From contig NC_088347.1 in NCBI RefSeq assembly GCF_036884655.1, positions 13,326,001 through 13,390,000 of the forward strand: a stretch of 64,000 nucleotides of DNA, read 5' to 3'. This DNA comes from Musa acuminata AAA Group (Eukaryota > Streptophyta > Magnoliopsida > Zingiberales > Musaceae). Below the pieces are notes generated by a model, which was not told where the DNA came from, did no database searches, and saw only the letters and a list, made by a program, of their open reading frames with translations. Within the stretch, counting starts at the first letter, position 1, and every line of letters starts with the position of its first letter. Positions 22,653 through 35,400 of this stretch are shown here, one piece after another. The translations under genes and the position numbers were made by a program.

Positions 22653-23168
22653 CCCTAGCAAATCTCTAGTGGGGATCGGGATCCAATCAGCGTCTTAACG
22701 TAACCTTGAGTGACTCGACCAATTATGCTTAGCCCGTAAAGGTAGGCAACTCTTGCAATCACAACTCCTTGTGAGTCCCATCCTTTTCAGCCTCCAAACC
22801 ACCATGGCCTCGAGTGACTCGACCAACCATGGTGTTCGGTTAAGTCATCACCATCATTACAAGATGAGTTTGATTCGACAATATGCCCTCGAGTAACTCC
22901 ACCAAGCATACCATGTCCTCAGGTCACTAGTGGCATCTCTATGTCATAGGCAAGATAGCGATTTACGAAATAGGTGAGCCTCGAGTGACTTGACCAACTC
23001 AACCTACGTTTGGAATCGATCCCTACCTATAAAGATGGAAGGCCACATGGGTCAATCTAATTGCCTCACATTTACTAACTTAATATTATAAAGAGAGGGG
23101 GTTTTTTATTTGGTTTCTTAATATGACATGTCATAAACATACATATTTTATATAAATCTACATCACAT

Positions 23169-23228
<60 letters not shown>

Positions 23229-23488
23229 TATCTAGTAGGTGTATAACTAATCACACATCAAATGAGCAATCACACCAGATGATCGTGGACTACATCCTAA
23301 TTTGACTAGGCTTGAGCTAGTGGACCTAATCACTCACATTAAGATCTGTGTGTAGCGGTGCATCTCTATACCCTGTGATCGTCCATCTCATCCTTATCGA
23401 TTCTGTTGATATCTCGACGCATCTCCATGCATCGTGATTGTCCATCTCTTGGGTCCCGTTATTGCTTCCATGCTTCCGCTGCGCCTCC
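22653..23488 (-). other. Copia-2 leader remnant with four hairpins
   Basis: Continues the minus-strand Copia-2 of 13022-15160. It matches, in reverse, the leader at about 50490-51300. Four copies of the hairpin core (minus strand TTGGTCGAGTCACTCGAGG and variants) lie at 22704-22722, 22808-22826, 22887-22905 and 22979-22997. Each is flanked by complementary arms, for example CACCATGG/CCATGGTG around the second. An (AT)n run follows. The sequence ends at 23488, where a SIRE LTR is inserted after GCGCCTCC. Confidence 0.8.
23172..23232. repeat. (AT)n microsatellite
   Basis: About 60 bp of alternating A and T within the Copia-2 leader. The homologous place in the good copy (50755-50810) has only short TATATAT runs, so it has expanded here. 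Confidence 0.9.
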
Positions 23489-24761
23489 TGTTAGGATCAA
23501 GAGCGGCACTAAGAGGGGGCGGTGAATTAGTGTAGTGAAAAAAAGTGTTGAATCTAAAAAATATTTGTTTCATAAGAGTGCAAAGAGAAGGTTAAGGAAG
23601 TTTGTAGTAATGTAAATTGCACAAACAGAAAAGCAAACTAGAATTCATAGTAGTTTGGTCGTTGTGACCTTCATCCACTTCCAATTTCTCCTCCGTCGAA
23701 GTCACCGGTGTCCATTAATGGTCTTCCTTCAATCGACGAAGACCAACCACCTCTTTATAGTGCTTTCTCCTTTTCACAAGTTTAGGAGATAACCCTTACA
23801 AGTCTCACACCTCTCTTGAATGATCTCAACACTTAGAAAGGGAGGAGGTATACTCTAACACTTTTACAACACTTTAACACTTCAAAGACTTAAGATTATG
23901 CCAATACTTTCATGCCCTTTCATGCAGAAAAAGGGTGGGGTATTTATAAGCCCCAATGGCTTCAAAATTGGAGCAAAAAAATGTCAAATCCTCAGATTTT
24001 GGGGTACTAGTGGTACCACCGCTATTATTAGACGGTACTACCACCTATAGTCTGACACTGGGCGATGCTATCACCCAGTCTGGGTGGTACGACCGCTTGA
24101 TAGAGCTCAGAGACTGAGCTCTAGCAAAACCACTACTGACAGCATTAATTGCCAATGGTACTACCACCCATTCTGGGCAGTACCACTACCCAGACCACTT
24201 GGGAGACTAGGTCACCTAGGTAGTGCCACCGCCGGTCGTGATTTCAAGTGCTGAATGGGCTATTTAATTCGGCCTAATTCAGCCTTGTTAATAGGCCAAT
24301 TGGCCTCTAACTAAGTTAGTAGGATTATCTCCCAATCCTAACTCAATTTATGGACTAACTATAATAATTAAGACATTTGACAAAGCATTCATGTTCCGGT
24401 AGATTAGTTTCTCTTCCGTCGAGCTTCCGACGATCTTCCGATGAACTTCTGAAGATCTCCCGGCAATGTTTCGATGGACTCCCGGCAAGCTCCTGGACTT
24501 TACGACAAACTTCTTGGCAAGTTCCGACGAGCTTCTTTAGCAAGCTCTTGGACTTCTCGGTCAGTTCCGGCAGAACTTCCGATTAACATCCGGACTTCCG
24601 ATTAACATTCGAACTCCCGACGAAGTCTTGATCTTGACTCCGACACAATACCTGCTTTATGTTTTACTCCTATCATAGTTAATCCTACATACTTTTCTCA
24701 ACATATAGATTAGGTCTAATAATTTACAATTGATTTCATCATCAAAATCCGAGATTCAACA
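23489..24761 (-). repeat. 3' LTR of SIRE element B
   Basis: TGTTGAATCTCGG at 24761 to GATCCTAACA at 23489; TATA box at 23941-23948. The GGCGGT/ACCGCC array at about 24010-24235 is strongly decayed. Confidence 0.85.
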
Positions 24762-25969
24762 ATCTCCCCTTTTTTTTATGATGATAATCAATTGATGACA
24801 GAGTTAGCCTTAACTCCCCCTATCTATATGCCATACTTGAGAAAAGACATTCTTGAATTCAAGGCCATTGAATTCAAGTATCAAACTGATAAGATAGGTT
24901 CATTTAAACTTATCAACATGCACATCATGATTCCTATCATGATTTAACATTTTCAAAATACGATGCCACATATTTATCAATGAAAATGATGTCAAGGCAT
25001 GACATTCATTTTCAAGTTAAATGATATACAATCATCATTTTCAAGTATAATACAAATTTCAAATATGAAACATAGTAAGACAAAAATATAGCAATTCATC
25101 ATAAAATAGCAAGTTGAGCTCATGATATCTTATCAAAATGAAAGACATTTATCAAACATTCATGAAACATTTCAAGTATTTATGATAAGATACATTGCAT
25201 TCATTTGTCATTAATTTGCCATATTTTGATATTATTTCTCCCCCTTTGTCATCAACAAAAAGGAGAACGTTTCAACAATGCAAGTGTAGTAAAAATTCAA
25301 GCAAGTTTCATACTAATTTATCCAATAGATATTGCATCATTGCATGGTAATATTCAAAAGTTCTCACCATTAAAATTTATCAACATTAAAGAGAGAAATT
25401 TTATCAACTTCTCTCCCTTTGTCATCAAAACTTTGCATGAAGAAGAGGAAGAAAAGTAAGGAGGGAATCCATTAAGAACCAAATTTGAGAAATGATTTGA
25501 ACTAAGTCAAAATCAGTAAATAAGTTTCATTAAATCATGCTTCAATTTTGACAAAAAGAAGGGATTCATGAAAAAGGATCAATATATTCATGTGAAATCA
25601 AATCCTCATTCTTGCAAGTGATCATCTCGTACTTAAAAATTCATAAAAATTCTTCTTTCTTGAGAAGAATAAGAAAGAATTCATGAGAGATGAGTATCAT
25701 ATGAAAAAATAAATTCACGAATAGAACTTCATAATTCAAAACCGTTTCTTATTAAAAAATTCACAAGAGTTAAACCCGTGAGAGATGTATTTGTCAATGA
25801 AATCCTTGAAGTTATTAAGTGTATCAAAAATCATTAAGTGATGGAGCAAGGGCATGAAGTAAACTTAATACTAGGGAAGATAAAAATGAAATAGATTCAT
25901 GAAAGCCCCATTCATGAAATACATTAAGAGAATGATAGTCTAGAAAAGAAATACAACAAACTCATGCAT
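24762..25969 (-). other. SIRE 3' non-coding region with polypurine tract
   Basis: The purine tract (minus AAAAAAAAGGGGAGAT) adjoins the LTR. Another purine-rich GATGACAAAGGGGGAGA motif lies at about 25238-25255, and a weaker one lies at about 25412. The rest is AT-rich with no protein-like ORF. Confidence 0.7.
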
Positions 25970-28900
25970 TCAGACAATTTAACATTCCTAACTCCCTTCT
26001 AATAAAATCAAATTGTTCTTCATTAAAAGGTTTTGTAAAGATATCGACCAATTGATGTTTTGTATCAATGAATTCTAAAATTACATCATGATTATTAACA
26101 TGATCTCATATAAAATGATGCCTAACGTCTATATATTTTGTTCTAGAGTGTTGAATGAGATTTTTTATTAAACATGTTACACTTGTGTTATCACATTTTA
26201 TGGGAATGTTCTTATCCTCTAAAGTGTTTTTCATCTACACAACTTGTGCACAACATGCACTCGCAGCTATATATTCTGCTTCGGTTGTAGATAGTGCAAC
26301 CGAGTTTTATTTCTTAGAAGACTAAGAGACAAGTGCATGACCTAAGAATTGACATGTTTCGGATGTGCTTTTTCTATCTAATCTATATCCAACAAAATCC
26401 GCATCAGCATAACCAATCAATTCAAAGTTTTTGGATTGTGGATATCATAATCCTAGATTAATAGTTCCTTTAAGATATCTAAGAATTCTTTTAACTGCTT
26501 TAAGATGAGATATCTTAGGATTATATTGAAACCTAGCACAAAGTCCTATGCTAAAATGATGTCCGGTCTAGTTGCGGTGAGGTATAGTAAACTATCTATC
26601 ATACCCTTATAAGCTTTTTGATCAAAGCTTTCTCCACTTTCGTCAATGTCAACCTTAGTGGAGGTACTCATAGGAGTGTTGATAGCTTTTGAAGTCTCAA
26701 TATTAAACCTTTTTAGCAAGTCTAAAACATATTTTGTTTGACTAAGAAAATTACCATTACTAAGTTATTTAATTTGTAAGCCTAATAAGAAAGTTAATTC
26801 ACCCATTAAACTCATTTCAAGCTCTAGGCACATACTTTTGGTAAATGATTCGCATAAAGATTCCTTCGTAGAACTAAAAATAATATCATCAACATAAATT
26901 TGAACAATAAAAAAATTATTTTTAAAATTTTTAATAAATAATGTGGTATCGACCTTGCTTTTAGAGAAATTATTTTGGATAAGAAATGAGCTAAGTCTCT
27001 CGTACCAAGCCCTTGGGGCTTGTTTCAATCCATAGAGAGCTTTAATCAATTTAAACACATGATTATAGAGATTATCATTCTCAAATCCGGGAGGTTGTTC
27101 AACATAAACTTGTTCAGAAATAAAGCCATTAAGGAAAGCACTTTTAACATCCATTTGAAATAACTTAAAATTATTACTACTAGCATAGGTAAAGAGCATC
27201 CTTATGGCTTCTAATCGTGCCACAGAAGTGAAGGTTTCTTCATAATTGATACCTTTTTGGTTAAAACCCATGGCCACTAATCTAGCCTTGTTTCTAACCA
27301 CGATAGTAAATTAATCTTGTTTGTTTCTAAAGACCCATTTAGTACCAATAACTAAATAGTCATTTAGCCTTGGAACAAGCTTTCATACCTCATTTCTCTC
27401 AAATTGATTCAACTCTTCTTGTATTGCGATAACCCATGAATCATCTTTCAATGTCTCGTCAATGCATTTAGGTTCAATTTAGGAGAGAAAAGCAGCATTG
27501 GCACAATAATTCTTAAGAGAAAAACGAGTTTGAACCCCTTTTAATGTGTCTCATATGATTAGCTCCTTAGAATGAGTATCTATATACTTCCATACCTTGG
27601 GTAAGGATGTTTCGGAAGAAGATGCATCTAAGTTGCTAGATGGAAAAAGGGTTTCATTTAAATTCAAAGCATCAAAATTAACATCATTATCAGAATCATT
27701 TTTCTTAACTTTGAAAACTTCATTAAAAACAACATGAATAGACTCTTCTATAACTAAAGATCTTTTATTAAAAATACGAAATTCTTTAGAAATAGAAAAA
27801 TAGCTAAGAAAAATTTCTTCATTGGATTTTGCATCAAACTTTCCCAAGACATCTTTTTTATTTAAGATAAAACATTTACAACTAAAAACTTTAAAATATG
27901 AAACGTTGAATTTTTTCTTATTCCACAATTCATGAGTTTAGGAAACTAATGGTCTTACTAGAACCCTATTAATAATATAGTAAGTTGTATTAACTACTTC
28001 GGCTCAAAGTATTTGGGTAGGCTATGTTCGTTCAATATGGTTCTTGCCATTTCTTGTAAATTTTTATTTTTTCTATCTATTACTCCATTTTGTTGAGGAT
28101 TTCTTGAAGTAGAGAAATTATGGTTGTATCCATTAAATTCACAAAAATTTTAAAAATTATGGTTTTAAAATTCACCACCGTAATCACTCCAAATTGATGA
28201 AATCATAAAACTCTTTTCATTTTGAACAAGTTTACAAAATATAGAAAAATATGTAAAGCAATCACTTTTGTGTGTCAAGCAATCACTATAATCATCCATG
28301 ATGACAAAAAATACATATTTGCTACCTCCTAGGCTTGATGTAGCAATTGGTCCAAACAAGTCCATATGGATCAATTGCAACGGTCTAGAGGTGCTTATTT
28401 GGTTCTTTGGTTTGAAACTACCCTTTTTTGTTTTTCTAGTTAACATGCATCACACACATTATCTTTTTAATGGACTTAATATGAGGAATTCCTCTTACAA
28501 GTTCTTTAGATGAGATTTGAGAGATTAGTTTCATGCTAGCATGACTTAATCTCCTATGCCAAAGTCAAGCATCGTCATTCAAAACCAAAAAACATATTTC
28601 ATTATAAAGATCATCAATGTTGATAGTGTATATATTATTTTATTTTAGGGCAATCATATATGTGTTTTTGTGTGGTTTTTGAATAATGCAAGCATTGGAT
28701 TCAAATCTAATGATATATCATTTATCATATAATTGACTAATACTCAAAAGGTTTTGCTTTAAGCCATCAACTAATAACATATCTTTAATAAAAAAGTTCG
28801 ATTTTTACATATGGTTTCTTTGCCAATAATTTTACCCTTATTGTTATCTCCGAAGGTAACATATCCTTCGTCTAGGCTAGTGAGCTTAGAAAATTAAGAT

Positions 28901-29265
28901 GGATCTCCGGTCATATTCCTTAAGCATCCACTATTAAGGTACCATCTCTTACTCCTTGCTTATGATGGTAAACATTTCTATAAAAGAGAGTGATTTTTAG
29001 GTAGCCATTTAACCTTAGTACCTCAAAAATCGATCTACTCAACTTATCACTTTACATAGAGTTCTTTATGGTTTCTTTAGGACCCCAATCCATTTGTGTG
29101 GACTATATCTCTTAAGTGGACATTTATAAGCAACATGTCCAAGTTGACAACAAAAGTTGCATTTGGTGTGGGGTGATACATGCAAGGTAGGGCCTTTAAC
29201 AAAGGTGGTTGGATTTTGGTGAGAGCTACTCAAAAATCCAATATTATTTTTGATACGGGTTTCAT
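25970..29265 (-). pseudogene. SIRE-like gag-pol, decayed
   Basis: Read from right to left: a gag C-terminal piece with the CNFCC-type knuckle (about 29160) and the protease/integrase zinc region (about 28980-28450). The integrase core at 28446-28165 (LIHMDLFGPIATSSLGG) has a deletion in the DDYSRYTW segment. The integrase C-terminal piece is at 27928-27551. RT at 27301-26765 is fairly complete, with [24 protein letters not shown] and [13 protein letters not shown] (the YVDD catalytic pair is intact). RNase H down to about 25970 ends in an ELGMLNCL-like C-terminus. Frameshifts and stops separate the pieces, so it is not functional. Confidence 0.8.
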
Positions 29266-29487
29266 CGAATCAAACTTTTTCAAATAATTTAAGATTTCCA
29301 AATCGATGTAATTTTTAGCGTAAGCACTAATTTAACCCCCCACCCCCACCCCCTCTTCCCTTTTAGTGTTGATTTTAGTCCTAACAATTGGTAATAGAGC
29401 TAAGTTTTCTTGTTTAGTTTAACACCCAAGAGATATGGTTTTTTTCGATAATCAAGAGAATCTTTTTATCACTCGTCTTCCTATGTT
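29266..29487 (+). repeat. SIRE-like LTR tail, primer site and gag start, plus strand
   Basis: The LTR tail ends GTCCTAACA at about 29386, then ATTGGTAATAGAGC (decayed primer site), then ATGG at about 29435 opening a gag start homologous to 54348 but mutated. Cut at 29488 by a Copia-2 LTR. Confidence 0.7.
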
Positions 29488-30309
29488 TGCTTGTCATAGG
29501 TGCCTTTCAAGCCAATCACGTGAGTGATGGCACGTGTGACTTGACATGCAATCATTTTATTTATTATTATCATTTAAAATTTTATCACTTTATATTGCTT
29601 GAATATATTATGATGTCCATGAATCTGTGTAATGGGAATCAGAACGTGATGAGATCACGATAATGAGACCGATTCGCCTTTAAACACGGATACTAAATAA
29701 TCCTAGTCATAGGATACTCAAGAGGGACATTAAGATAACTAGAAAGATTGGTTTGTTGTACACCCATCCATATGATAGATGCAGTTGGTCTTATAGCTGC
29801 TCTTATGGGGACACTAGGGATATAGTACAGATGCTCATTGGATAATGAGTTCACTGATTAATTCGCTTACGGAATATTGGATGGTTGATGATGCCTTATT
29901 GTTAGACAGTGATTCCATAGTCATAGTGGTGTATACGGTCCTTAAACTTGAGAAACCAAGGATGTCCTATATGAGTATTCCACTCTTTGATACCAGACTT
30001 ATAGGTCTGGAGGTTTCAGATCTAGTATAGCTGGTCATCGGGGGCGATAGCTAACCTTACGAGGACTATTGAGTATTGATAGAAGATCATTTGCTCTCGG
30101 TGTCAAGAGAGGAATATCCCATGTGTTCTTGTTCAAACAAATCTCTAGCCAGGGTCATTCGGATTGAGAGAGAAAGAGTTCTTCGGGAGAATCTAATTAG
30201 AGCGAGACTCAAGTGGAAATAGTATAGGTGTGACAGTACCATGCCCGGCATATAGTCTCCAGGATATTAGATCGATGAGTGACTATAGGTACGCGATAAC
30301 AAAGGATAA
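29488..30309 (+). repeat. Copia-2 LTR A, left part
   Basis: TGCTTGTCATAGGTGCC start, like TGCTAGTCATAAGTGCC at 48128. It follows the good LTR at 48128-48950 base by base with scattered changes, until gypsy interrupts it at 30310. It resumes at 36212-36289. Apparent ORFs of 60-90 aa here (MSSLI..LTE) recur in every LTR copy and are not genes. Confidence 0.8.
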
Positions 30310-30568
30310 TGTTAGGATCCTTTTATTTTCCTTTGATTTTCTGTGCTTTCCTTTTATTTTCTGCGTATTTATTAAGTCTATTTAGTTCAACTAAAGTCGG
30401 AACTCTATAAATAAGGATGTAACTACTTTTTGGTTATCTATGGAAATTACTATTCAGTATTTTGACAAATCCTAGGAGGACGATGCCTTTGAAGTGATCA
30501 AGGAGGCCGATCCCTTCGAAGTGATCATCCCTTTCTCTTCCTTTTTTACGATAAGACTTCAGGGTCTT
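30310..30568 (+). repeat. Ty3/gypsy 5' LTR, about 260 bp
   Basis: TGTTAGGATCCTTTT to GGGTCTT(A). Matches 35960-36211. It contains CTCTATAAATAAGG (TATA-like) near the middle and repeated GCCGATCCC..GAAGTGATCA words. Confidence 0.85.
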
Positions 30569-30574
30569 ATTATT

Positions 30575-30586
30575 TGGTATCAGAGC
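30575..30586 (+). promoter_or_regulatory. Primer binding site of gypsy element
   Basis: TGGTATCAGAGC, a perfect initiator tRNA-Met complement, six bases after the LTR. Confidence 0.85.
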
Positions 30587-31537
30587 GGCGATCCTTGGTG
30601 TTATCGTTGTGCAGTAGCTATATATAAAAAAAAATTAATTTTTATACTAGCGGCCACCAAGAAGGGTCCCCTACTTACCTTCTCCCCCACCGCCACGCTT
30701 GCTCTCCGACATGACGCACCCTGCAGCGACCCTTGCTGCCTCCTTCCCACTACCGGCATTACTTCCCGGCCTAACTTCCCTGCCACCGTGCCCCCCCGGG
30801 TCGTAGTTGCAGCCACCGGTTGCCCCCCTCCTTATAGAGACCGAAACAAGGCAACTCACCGCTACTGCCCTTGTTTCTAACCGTGCCACCACCAGCCGTG
30901 CCTCCTTCGGCACTCCTCTTCCCCTTGAGCGTCGTTGCCACCCAACCAACCCACCATCGCTACCAGCCACCATGCAACGACTACCGCTCGCCTCCCAGCC
31001 ACTGCTCCCCCTTGCTTTGCATTCTTTGTAACCGAAACAGAGCAAGCACAGGTTGCCCTTATTTCCAACCGTGCCACAGTCGCATGGGTCCCCTTGCTGT
31101 TGTGAACGCCAGCTGCCACCACCATTGCTGCTACTGCCCAGCCAGTGACAATGCTGCTCGCCCCCCAGCCGTGATCCTCGTAGCGTTCCCTTGCTCTGGT
31201 GACAGAAACAAGGCAAATCATCGATTGCCCTTGTTCCCGTAGTGCCATCGTCGATTCCTATTCTCCATTGCAACCTCAACCCCAGCCACTTCAACGCTGC
31301 CTCTCCCTTGCTCTGCCTCCACTATCATAGCCGCCGATTGCCATCATTGTAGCCTCAACCTAACTATTTGGAGATTGCTCCCATGAGTCACAACAGTTGC
31401 AGTTGTCACCTTCCAGCTCCCGATGCTCTCATCTCATGCAGTGACTGAAACACAGGGTAACACCTCTTCCTCGTCACAGGGACCGTAGCATTGTTCTTGG
31501 CGTCTGTTTCCTCGGTAGCTTCACAGCTACAGTACGA
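30587..31537 (+). other. GC-rich untranslated leader of gypsy element
   Basis: About 950 bp rich in C, with CCACC/GCC/TGCC words and much higher GC than the surroundings. The ORFs of up to 207 aa on both strands look like compositional artefacts: low complexity, no recognisable domain. Gag follows at 31538. Confidence 0.6.
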
Positions 31538-32480
31538 ATGCCCTTGACTAGACATCAGAAACAAGAACTGGGGATTACCAACTTACAATCGTATGCAATG
31601 GCTATCGATAACTCAACGAAAGCACAAATGAAAGCATTGGAAACCAAAATTGAGAATCAGTTACAAGAAACCCTTCATGATTTCAAAAAGAGTTTGTTGG
31701 AACACTTTAGTGGGTTTCAATAAGATGGGAGCTCAAGTTCTATGGTGAACAGATAGGGAGGTACACGAAAAGGGCCCCAGGATGGTGACATACACTACCC
31801 ATGCATTAGGGTAGAATTTCCACGATGGGAAGATGGGGATCCGACCAGTTGGATCTCTAGGGTGGAAATTTTTTTTCTTTTTCACAGAACCCCAGAAGAA
31901 TCCAAGGTAGAAGTGGCCTCAATCCAGCTTGATGGAGATGCAATCCAATGGTACAATTGGTACGAAACTTGTCACGGAGTTCCTTCGTGGGCTTCTTGTT
32001 CGCTTTGGCGAGTAGTTCAAAAGAGGGCTTTTTGTTTGCTTTGGCCCATCCAAATATAAGAATATTGATGGCCAGCTCACCAAAATTCATCAGACTTCTA
32101 TAGTGTTAGAATATTAGAGTAGGTTTGAAAGATTGTCAAACCAAGCTATAAATTGGTCAGAACGATAACTTCTGGGTACATTTATTGAAGAGCTTATTCA
32201 CAAGATCTGGTGTGAGGTTAAGGGTCATCAACCCCGTACTATGATGGCTGCGATTTCATTTGCATGCCTGAATGAGGAAAAAATCAGTATGGAATATCGT
32301 CGAAACAGAGGTGCCAATAAATAGGTGATTAGCAGGCAACCTAACTCATCTACTCCTAGTCGAAATCATAACACTAGCAGACTAACCCGAGAAGAACTCA
32401 AAGAAAGGCATGCGAAGGGTTTATGCTAGCATTGCGATGAAAAGTGGAGTAAGGAGCATCGATGCAAACAAGGAAGACTT
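31538..32480 (+). pseudogene. Ty3/gypsy gag, decayed
   Basis: Starts MPLTRHQKQELGITNLQSYA (31538) with a coiled Q/K/E-rich segment, then a stop at 31721. Further frames give VEVASIQLDGDAIQWYNWYE (the conserved retrotransposon-gag block, about 31900-31970) and a knuckle of the CxxC-X3-W-X3-HxC kind (HCDEKWSKEHRCKQ, about 32430-32470), preceded by an in-frame TAG. Inactive. Confidence 0.75.
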
Positions 32481-35400
32481 TTGATGATTGAACCGATTGA
32501 GGAGGAATCAAAAGCAAAAGTGTCAGATTTCGATCATGAAGATGTAGAAATTGATGATGATGTTGAAGCCGTCACACATACAGTGCATGCATTGGTTGGC
32601 TACTCTAATCCACAAAATATGAAAATTAGGGGAACTCTGAAACACCAACCTATCACTATTTTGATTGATATGGGTAGCACTAATAATTTTATGGATAGGA
32701 AATTTATGGCTTGATTAGCTTACCACATCGAATGTTGTGACAAATTTGAAGTCAAGGTCGCCGATGGACGAACTTTAACTTGTGACAGCAAGTGCTCAAA
32801 GATAAAACAGACTTAGCAAGGCCAAGAATTACTTGTGGATTTCTTTTTATTACCCTTGGAAGACTATAAGTTGGTGCTCAGAATTGAATGGCTATCAACC
32901 CTAGGTGATGTCTTCTGAAATTTTTCTAAACTAATTATGAAGTTCTTTATTAATGGAAAGCAGGTGACTCTCAAAAGAAGATGCGGAGGTAAGGTTACAA
33001 CTATCACTAGCCATCGATGGAGCGGGTCCTCCGGAAGACACACACCAGATTCTTCGTGCAATTACAGAACATTGAAAAGGAAATGACAGTGAACATTCCG
33101 ACTGGAAATATTGAATTATTGCTAACAGAGTTTGCAAATATATTTGCAGAGCCACACGGACTTCCACCTCTTAGATGTCATGATCATCGGATCCCACAAT
33201 TACCTGGGAAGGCACCAACCAATGTCCGACCATATAGATATCCATATTTTCAAAAGACAGAGATAAAGAGGATTGTCATAGAGATGCTCAAAACAAGAGT
33301 TATACAAGCTAGTGTTAGCCCATATTCCTCCCCAGTCTTACTAGTCAAAAAGAAGGATGGCTCATGGGGAATGTTTGTTGACTATCGAACACTTAACAAC
33401 ATTACAATGAAAGATAAATATCCTATTGCAGTAGTGGATGAACTATTGGACGAATTGGGAGGAGCTCGGGTCTTCACTAAATTGGACCTATGATCGGGCT
33501 ATTATCAAATCAGAATACATGAAAGTGATGTTTAGAAAACTACCTTCAGGACACATAATAGCCATTATGAGTTTCTAGTAATACCTTTTAGTTTAACCAA
33601 TGCACCTTCTACCTTCCAGAGTTTAATGAATGATATATTTTGGGCTCATCTCCACAAGTTTATTCTGGTTTTCTTTGATGATATTTTAATATACAGTCCT
33701 TCCCTAGAAAGTCATTTATTACATTTACAAATTATCTTTAATATTCTTCGTGAGTATGGTCTTTTTGTCAAGAAATCCAAGTGCAATTTTGGGTAACCTG
33801 AGGTTGAGTACCTCGACCATATCATATCTCAAAAGGGTATGGAAGTTGATCCTTCAAAAATCCAAGTGATGACAGACTGGCCAATTCCAAAGTCAATCAA
33901 AGCTTTATAGGGATTCTTAGGACTAACAAGCTATTATCGAAAGTTAGTCAAGAATTATGGCAAAATCAGTGCCCCTTGGATGTCACTTCTAAAGAAAGAT
34001 GCATTCAGATGGTCAAAAGAGGTAACTCAGGCATTTCATTTCTTAAAAATTACAATGACTACTACACCTGTGCTTGCTCTACCTAATTTTAATAAGTTGT
34101 TTTTGATTGAATCTGATGCTTCTAGAGCTGGAATGGGGGCTGTATTAATGTAGGAAGGTTGGCCTATCGCTTACGCTAGTAAGGCTCTCTCCCCTTCCTA
34201 TTTGAGTTTATCTATTTATGACAAGGAGATTCTAGCCATAATATATGTAGTCACAAAATGGAGACCCTACCTAATTGATCGGCGGTTTCAAATACGCACT
34301 GATCACAAAAGCCTTAAAAACTTTCTAGAGCAAAAGATTTATTCTTTAGAGCAGTAGCAATGGGTCACAAAGCTACTAGAATTCAATTATGAGATCATTT
34401 ATAAAAAGGGGAGTGAGAATTTAGTAGCATATGCCCTCTCACACCTTCTAGAACAAGTTGAACTAATAGCTATTTCTATTCCTATTTGTGAGACTTTGGA
34501 AGTTATTAGAAGGAAATTGTTAGATAATCCTGAGATCCAAAACATCATTAAAAAATTAGAAGAAGCCCTAGGTTCTGTCCCAAATTATAGTTGGGATTTG
34601 GTGGACTTGCGCTATAAAGGCCGAATAGTGGTTGCCCCACATTCTTCTTGCTAAGCGATAATTCTGAAGGAGTTCCATTCATCACCAATTGCTTGTCACT
34701 TGGGATTTCTCCGGTATTATAAGCGAGTTAAATAACTTTTTTACTAGAAAGGTATGAAAATTTTCATCAAGAAATTTGTTGCAGAATGTGATGTTTACTA
34801 GCATCACAAAAGTGACACAATAGCCACTAGCCCCAGGCTTACTATAGCCCCTCCTTATTCCTGATGGTACTTGGACCGACATATCTATGGATTTCATTGA
34901 TGGTCTCCCACCATCTCAAGGAAAATGTACTATACTTGTAGTCATGGATAGGCTTACAAAGTATGCTCATTTCTGTGCTTTACGACATCCTTATATTGCT
35001 ATAAGTGTTGCTAATATTTTTGTGGAAAACATAGCTAAATTGTGTGGGAGTCCCCGTTCCATTATTAGTAATAGAGACAAGAATTTTACTAGCTCCTTTA
35101 GGACAAAACTTTTCTGTTTACAAAGTACTTAGCTGAATATGAGTACTACTTATCATCCACAAATAGGTAGGTAAACTAAAGTGGTAAACAGGTGCCCAGA
35201 AAGTTACCTATGATGCTTTATTAGCAATAAGTAGAAGGAATGGATTAAATGGCTTCCCTGGACGGAGTGGTGGTATAATACCTCTTACCATTCTTCTATT
35301 AAAATGACTCCATTTGAAGCAGTTTATGGTCAACCTCCACCTACAATTACAAAATATATACCTGGTTCTTCTAAAGTTTATCAAGCAGATGAGGAATTGA

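Larger units (their letters stand above)
23489..29265 (-). mobile_element. SIRE-like Ty1/copia element B (5' truncated)
   Basis: Minus strand: 3' LTR 24761-23489, polypurine tract, about 1.2 kb non-coding 3' region, then RNase H, RT, integrase, protease and the C-terminal part of gag up to about 29265. There the sequence changes abruptly to a plus-strand SIRE LTR tail. There is no third ORF between pol and LTR, unlike the copy at 52991. Heavily mutated. Confidence 0.85.

Noticed and set aside
23172..23232. (AT)n run as an origin or matrix attachment site
   Set aside because: A simple microsatellite expansion inside a retrotransposon leader; no further support.
30601..31294. ORFs up to 207 aa in the leader of the gypsy element
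   Set aside because: Low-complexity, overlapping on both strands, located between primer site and gag; no recognised motif.
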